From assembly GCA_022564135.1 (NCBI GenBank), contig JADFLZ010000066.1, positions 1 to 8,959 of the forward strand: a stretch of 8,959 nucleotides of DNA, read 5' to 3'. The notes below the pieces were generated by a model. It did no database searches. It worked only from the letters and a program-made list of their open reading frames with translations, and was not told the DNA's origin. Shown piece after piece: positions 6,771 to 8,959 of this stretch (its first letter is position 1; every line of letters begins with the position of its first letter). The DNA comes from Candidatus Zixiibacteriota bacterium (lineage in GTDB: Bacteria; Zixibacteria; MSB-5A5; GN15; FEB-12). A program made the position numbers and the translations under genes.

Positions 6771-6836
6771 AGAAGCTGGATTCCAGCCTGCTCCCCGTGA
6801 CTAAAGCTGGAAAGGCAAAAAATGGAGGGAATGACA
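6771..6836 (+). repeat. Dispersed repeat, copy C, expanded form
   Basis: The left end (6771-6791) matches copy A (4420-4440) at 19 of 21 bases, and the right end GGGAATGACA (6828-6837) matches the right border of copy A. Between them about 40 extra bases replace the tight loop. TTCCAGC (6781-6787) pairs with GCTGGAA (6806-6812), and GCTGG-ATT-CCAGC (6775-6787) forms a second possible hairpin. The copy looks like either an internal insertion into, or a longer relative of, the short palindrome. The remaining bases of the 170-base gap (6711-6770 and 6838-6880) show no other recognisable feature. Confidence 0.55.
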
Positions 6837-6880
6837 AAAAAAGCAGGAATTTTAGCACGGCATGTTGTCAATTGCAACTC

Positions 6881-8083
6881 CTACTGTGCGACGGGTGGTA
6901 GGTCTCTTTCGAGTTCTTTGTCGATGCGTTTGCCTAAAGCATAATCGGCCTGAACCAGAGTATGAATCTCGCGGGTGCCTTCGTATATCGAGGCGCCTTT
7001 AGAGTTGCGGAAATAGCGCTCGACCGGATACTCATCAGAAAAACCATAAGCGCCAAATACCTGAACGGCATCAGCCGCGGCTTTTTCAGCCTCGCGACAG
7101 GCAATCCACTTAGCCAGCGAAGTTTCACGGGTGGAGCGTTTGCCCTGATTTTTCAGCCAGCCGGCTTTGAAACATAAATTGCGGGAAAACTCATAGCCGG
7201 CTTCCATATTGGCAATCATCTGTTTGACCAGCTGATGTTCACCAATCGTCACTCCAAAAGTTTTTCTTTCGTTGGCGTATTTGACCGAGGCGTCACGGCA
7301 GGCTCGGATAAGTCCGCAGGAACCGGCGGCTACTGTAAAACGTCCCTGGTCAAGGCAGAACATGGCCAGCTTAAATCCCTGGCCTTCTTTGTAAACCAGA
7401 TTTTCTTTAGGAACTTTGACATCCTGAAACGATAAGAAACCGGTATTGCCGGCCCGCACGCCAAGCTTGCCTTTGATCGTGCCGGTGGTGAGGCCGTCAT
7501 AGCCGCGTTCAACTATAAAAGCCGAAAGACCGCTGTGGTCGCGGTTTTTCTTTTTCTCTAAATCTGTCCAGGCAAACACTAAAAAGTAGTCGGCGATATT
7601 AGCCAGCGAAATCCACATCTTCTCGCCGTTCATTATGAAGTGGTCGCCATCTTTGACGGCGGTAGTCTGAATGCCGACCGCGTCGGTGCCGGCGGCAGGT
7701 TCGGTCAGGCCAAAAGTGGCAATCTTTTCACCTTTGGCAGCCGGTATCAGATATTTTTCTTTTTGCTCTTCGCTGCCCCAGGTCAAAAGCGGCAGAGAAA
7801 ACAGACCGATATGTACCGAAAGAATGACCCTGGCCGAGGTGTCGACATATTCAAGTTCTTCAGAGGCCAGCCCCAGCGAGATATAATCCATGCCCAATCC
7901 GCCGTATTTTTCAGGGATACAAAAGCCGAGCAAATTGGCTTTGCCCATGGCCGGCAAAATGGCCGGGTTGGCTTCCTGTTTGCGGTCATACTCCTGAATG
8001 GTCGGCTGTATTACTTTTTCAGCCAGATCTCTGGCCATTTCCTGAACTGCTATTTGATTCTCTGTTAACTCGAAATCTATCAT
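6881..8083 (-). CDS. Acyl-CoA dehydrogenase
   Basis: FAD-dependent cytosolic enzyme that introduces the alpha-beta double bond into an acyl-CoA and passes electrons to electron-transfer flavoprotein. The 400-residue length is normal for the short/medium-chain and glutaryl-CoA dehydrogenase group. The chain starts MIDFELTENQ, the usual N-terminal helix. It then shows IPEKYGGLG (56-64), the flavin-contact segment FGLTEPAAGTDA (124-135), GEKMWIS (153-159), KLGVRAGNT (206-214), Arg273 in ERKTFG (272-277), the FAD loop QVFGAYGF (341-348) and IYEGTREIH (366-374), with Glu368 as the catalytic base. An in-frame ATG 63 bases further upstream (8146) is less likely. The chosen start begins at the family N-terminus and has GGGAGC 8 bases upstream, while the longer form would run through the candidate promoter. 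Chain-length or branched-chain preference cannot be decided from motifs. It diverges from the GNAT gene, and a crotonase lies just beyond. Confidence 0.95.
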   Translation of the reverse strand: MIDFELTENQIAVQEMARDLAEKVIQPTIQEYDRKQEANPAILPAMGKANLLGFCIPEKYGGLGMDYISLGLASEELEYVDTSARVILSVHIGLFSLPLLTWGSEEQKEKYLIPAAKGEKIATFGLTEPAAGTDAVGIQTTAVKDGDHFIMNGEKMWISLANIADYFLVFAWTDLEKKKNRDHSGLSAFIVERGYDGLTTGTIKGKLGVRAGNTGFLSFQDVKVPKENLVYKEGQGFKLAMFCLDQGRFTVAAGSCGLIRACRDASVKYANERKTFGVTIGEHQLVKQMIANMEAGYEFSRNLCFKAGWLKNQGKRSTRETSLAKWIACREAEKAAADAVQVFGAYGFSDEYPVERYFRNSKGASIYEGTREIHTLVQADYALGKRIDKELERDLPPVAQ

Positions 8084-8090
8084 TATTTTT

Positions 8091-8096
8091 GCTCCC
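8091..8096 (-). promoter_or_regulatory. Ribosome binding site of the acyl-CoA dehydrogenase gene
   Basis: On the minus strand GGGAGC lies 7-8 bases before the ATG at 8083. It decides between this start and the upstream in-frame ATG at 8146, which has no comparable site. Confidence 0.6.
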
Positions 8097-8117
8097 AATA
8101 GTTTTTTTAGTCTGTTG

Positions 8118-8146
8118 AAATTAGACAAACTGTGCTGAGAAGTCAA
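8118..8146 (-). promoter_or_regulatory. Candidate promoter for the acyl-CoA dehydrogenase gene
   Basis: On the minus strand TTGACT (8146-8141) is followed by a 17-base spacer and TAATTT (8123-8118). The -35 box matches at 5 of 6 positions and the -10 box at only 3 of 6. It sits about 35 bases upstream of the chosen start codon, leaving room for a leader with the GGGAGC ribosome binding site. Confidence 0.4.
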
Positions 8147-8174
8147 TTGAGATATGGCTTCGGGACAAGTTCAA

Positions 8175-8203
8175 TTGCCCGATCCCTTTAGTTTTACTAT
8201 ATT
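8175..8203 (+). promoter_or_regulatory. Candidate promoter for the GNAT gene
   Basis: TTGCCC (8175-8180), a 17-base spacer and TATATT (8198-8203) match the -35 box at 4 of 6 positions and the -10 box at 5 of 6. If used, transcription would begin near 8210. That excludes the upstream ATG at 8154 and supports starting the protein at 8220. Together with the opposite-strand promoter it forms a compact divergent control region of about 136 bases. Confidence 0.35.
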
Positions 8204-8219
8204 TCCAAAGCGAGAAAAT

Positions 8220-8696
8220 ATGGTAAATTCCAAAATAATAAAAGCCGATATAATCCCTTACAATTCGGGGCATTCCAGTCTGGTTCATTCCTGGATAGAC
8301 GATGAGAAGTGCTATTATAATCTTTGTCTGGGCAAGGGTTTTCCTCCTCCTGAAAATCTGGTCGATAGCTGGCAGAGAAACGGCGTAAAATCTTATCTGA
8401 TAGTCAGCGGCGGAGAGCCGGTGGCCTATGGCGAACTTTGGGACAGGCCTTTTGAGATGGCCGTAGAAATTGCACATCTGCTGGTTGACCCGGCCAGACG
8501 CTCTCTGGGCTATGGTACCAGGATGATTGAGCTCCTTTTTGAGTTAGCTTCCCAGAGAAAAGCACTGGCTTCTGTTCATTTAAATCTGTTTGTAGATAGC
8601 AAAGAAGCCCTGAACTGTTACTTAAGCGCTGGTTTTGAACTGGTAGGAGCAGCTAACTACACTACCGGACTAAAAATGATACGGATGATAAAATAG
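8220..8696 (+). CDS. GNAT family N-acetyltransferase
   Basis: A small cytosolic acetyl-CoA-dependent acyltransferase whose acceptor is not predictable. From the ATG at 8220 the protein is 158 residues, the usual size for a single GNAT domain. The core shows strand 4 EIAHLLVDP (83-91), then the acetyl-CoA pyrophosphate loop RSLGYG (94-99, fitting the Q/R-x-x-G-x-G/A pattern) and its following helix. The C-terminal part has LFVDSKEALNCYLSAGFELVG (123-143), with the Asn/Tyr helix and the typical AGFE turn. An in-frame ATG at 8154 would add 22 residues with no family resemblance and has no ribosome binding site; the site for 8220 is also weak (GCGAGA). The crotonase gene starts 27 bases downstream on the same strand and is probably co-transcribed, so the acetyltransferase may serve the same catabolic unit or simply be a neighbour. 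Confidence 0.85.
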   Translation: MVNSKIIKADIIPYNSGHSSLVHSWIDDEKCYYNLCLGKGFPPPENLVDSWQRNGVKSYLIVSGGEPVAYGELWDRPFEMAVEIAHLLVDPARRSLGYGTRMIELLFELASQRKALASVHLNLFVDSKEALNCYLSAGFELVGAANYTTGLKMIRMIK

Positions 8697-8710
8697 ATTT
8701 TCGAAGATAC

Positions 8711-8717
8711 AGAAGGA
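8711..8717 (+). promoter_or_regulatory. Ribosome binding site of the crotonase gene
   Basis: AGAAGGA lies 6 bases before the ATG at 8724. It is the clearest Shine-Dalgarno sequence in the window and fixes the start. Confidence 0.7.
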
Positions 8718-8723
8718 ATAAAG

Positions 8724-8959
8724 ATGACAGACTACAAAAATATCATAGTTGAAAAAAATAACAGCACGCTTTTGGTGACAATTAATCGTGAACGGGCGCT
8801 GAATGCTTTAAACAAAGAAACAATAGCAGAACTTCAAAGCGCCTTTGATGAATACCAAAGCGACAGCGCTATCCGTTGTGTCATAGTCACCGGTGCCGGG
8901 AGTAAATCGTTTGTGGCCGGTGCCGATATCGCCGAGCTTTCTGAACTTGATCAGGCCGG
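8724..8959 (+). CDS. Enoyl-CoA hydratase / crotonase family protein (3' end cut off by the window)
   Basis: Crotonases hydrate trans-2-enoyl-CoA to 3-hydroxyacyl-CoA, the step after acyl-CoA dehydrogenase in beta-oxidation, or the reverse in butyrate formation. Only the first 78 codons are present. They read as a typical crotonase N-terminus: strand TLLVTINRE (15-23), ALNALNKET (25-33), a helix, RCVIVTGAG (51-59), and the oxyanion-hole segment FVAGADIAEL (63-72). The catalytic glutamates (two in enoyl-CoA hydratase) lie beyond the window, so true hydratase cannot be separated from other crotonase-fold enzymes. The acyl-CoA dehydrogenase on the other side of the GNAT gene supports a role in acyl-CoA breakdown or synthesis. 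Confidence 0.92.
   Translation, partial: MTDYKNIIVEKNNSTLLVTINRERALNALNKETIAELQSAFDEYQSDSAIRCVIVTGAGSKSFVAGADIAELSELDQA

Noticed and set aside
4311..6836. CRISPR array or similar regularly spaced repeats.
   Set aside because: The repeat copies are about 1-1.3 kb apart, in alternating orientation and divergent in sequence. There are no short regular spacers and no cas genes.
6781..6880. Terminator for the acyl-CoA dehydrogenase gene at the T7 run (minus strand, near 6835-6841).
   Set aside because: The sequence before the T-run on the minus strand (GTGCTAAAATTCCTGC) forms no convincing GC-rich stem.
7640..8068. A 142-residue plus-strand open frame inside the acyl-CoA dehydrogenase gene.
   Set aside because: It is antisense to well-conserved dehydrogenase sequence (flavin-contact region), with no initiation signal and no recognisable domain.

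Overview
The window looks like chromosomal DNA from a free-living, probably uncultured bacterium. Four housekeeping-type genes (an ABC exporter, glmM, glmS and an acyl-CoA dehydrogenase) have good coding structure. By hand count on sampled lines, glmS and the dehydrogenase are near 50% GC. Three clues point, only loosely, to a lineage of the FCB / candidate-phylum type: a phosphoglucosamine mutase of the short 'STSGVRGIVG' (archaeal-like) kind directly upstream of glmS, fatty-acid or amino-acid degradation enzymes, and small palindromic dispersed repeats of the 'HSRAGGNP' kind in the intergenic gaps. I cannot name the organism from sequence alone.

Bases 1-4290 all read on the + strand. The window opens inside an ABC exporter (transmembrane-ATPase fusion, 3' part only). 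After a 148-base gap with a plausible sigma70-type promoter comes glmM, then glmS 13 bases later, with the glmS ribosome binding site overlapping the glmM stop codon. Together these two enzymes convert fructose-6-phosphate to glucosamine-6-phosphate and then glucosamine-1-phosphate, the route to UDP-GlcNAc and so to peptidoglycan and surface polysaccharide.

Bases 4291-6880 are the accessory part. A 257-base gap holds a MITE-like inverted-repeat element and a short palindromic repeat. A polytopic membrane protein of uncertain, possibly GT-C glycosyltransferase-like, function follows (+ strand). The last codons of that gene lie inside another copy of the palindromic repeat. A converging, clearly AT-rich gene (about 34% GC by hand count) on the - strand encodes a protein resembling the DUF5677 family. 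It is bracketed by repeat copies and looks like an acquired gene. A third, expanded repeat copy lies upstream of it.

Bases 6881-8959 are metabolic. A - strand acyl-CoA dehydrogenase diverges from a + strand GNAT acetyltransferase, which is followed 27 bases later by the start of an enoyl-CoA hydratase (crotonase) that runs off the window. Dehydrogenation followed by hydration of acyl-CoA thioesters are consecutive steps of beta-oxidation or branched-chain/aromatic acid degradation.

No gene-free stretch exceeds 300 bases. I found no tRNA, rRNA, CRISPR array, transposase, integrase or convincing rho-independent terminator. I also do not see a clearly new multi-gene system. The most interesting material is the dispersed-repeat cluster around the membrane-protein gene and the AT-rich gene.
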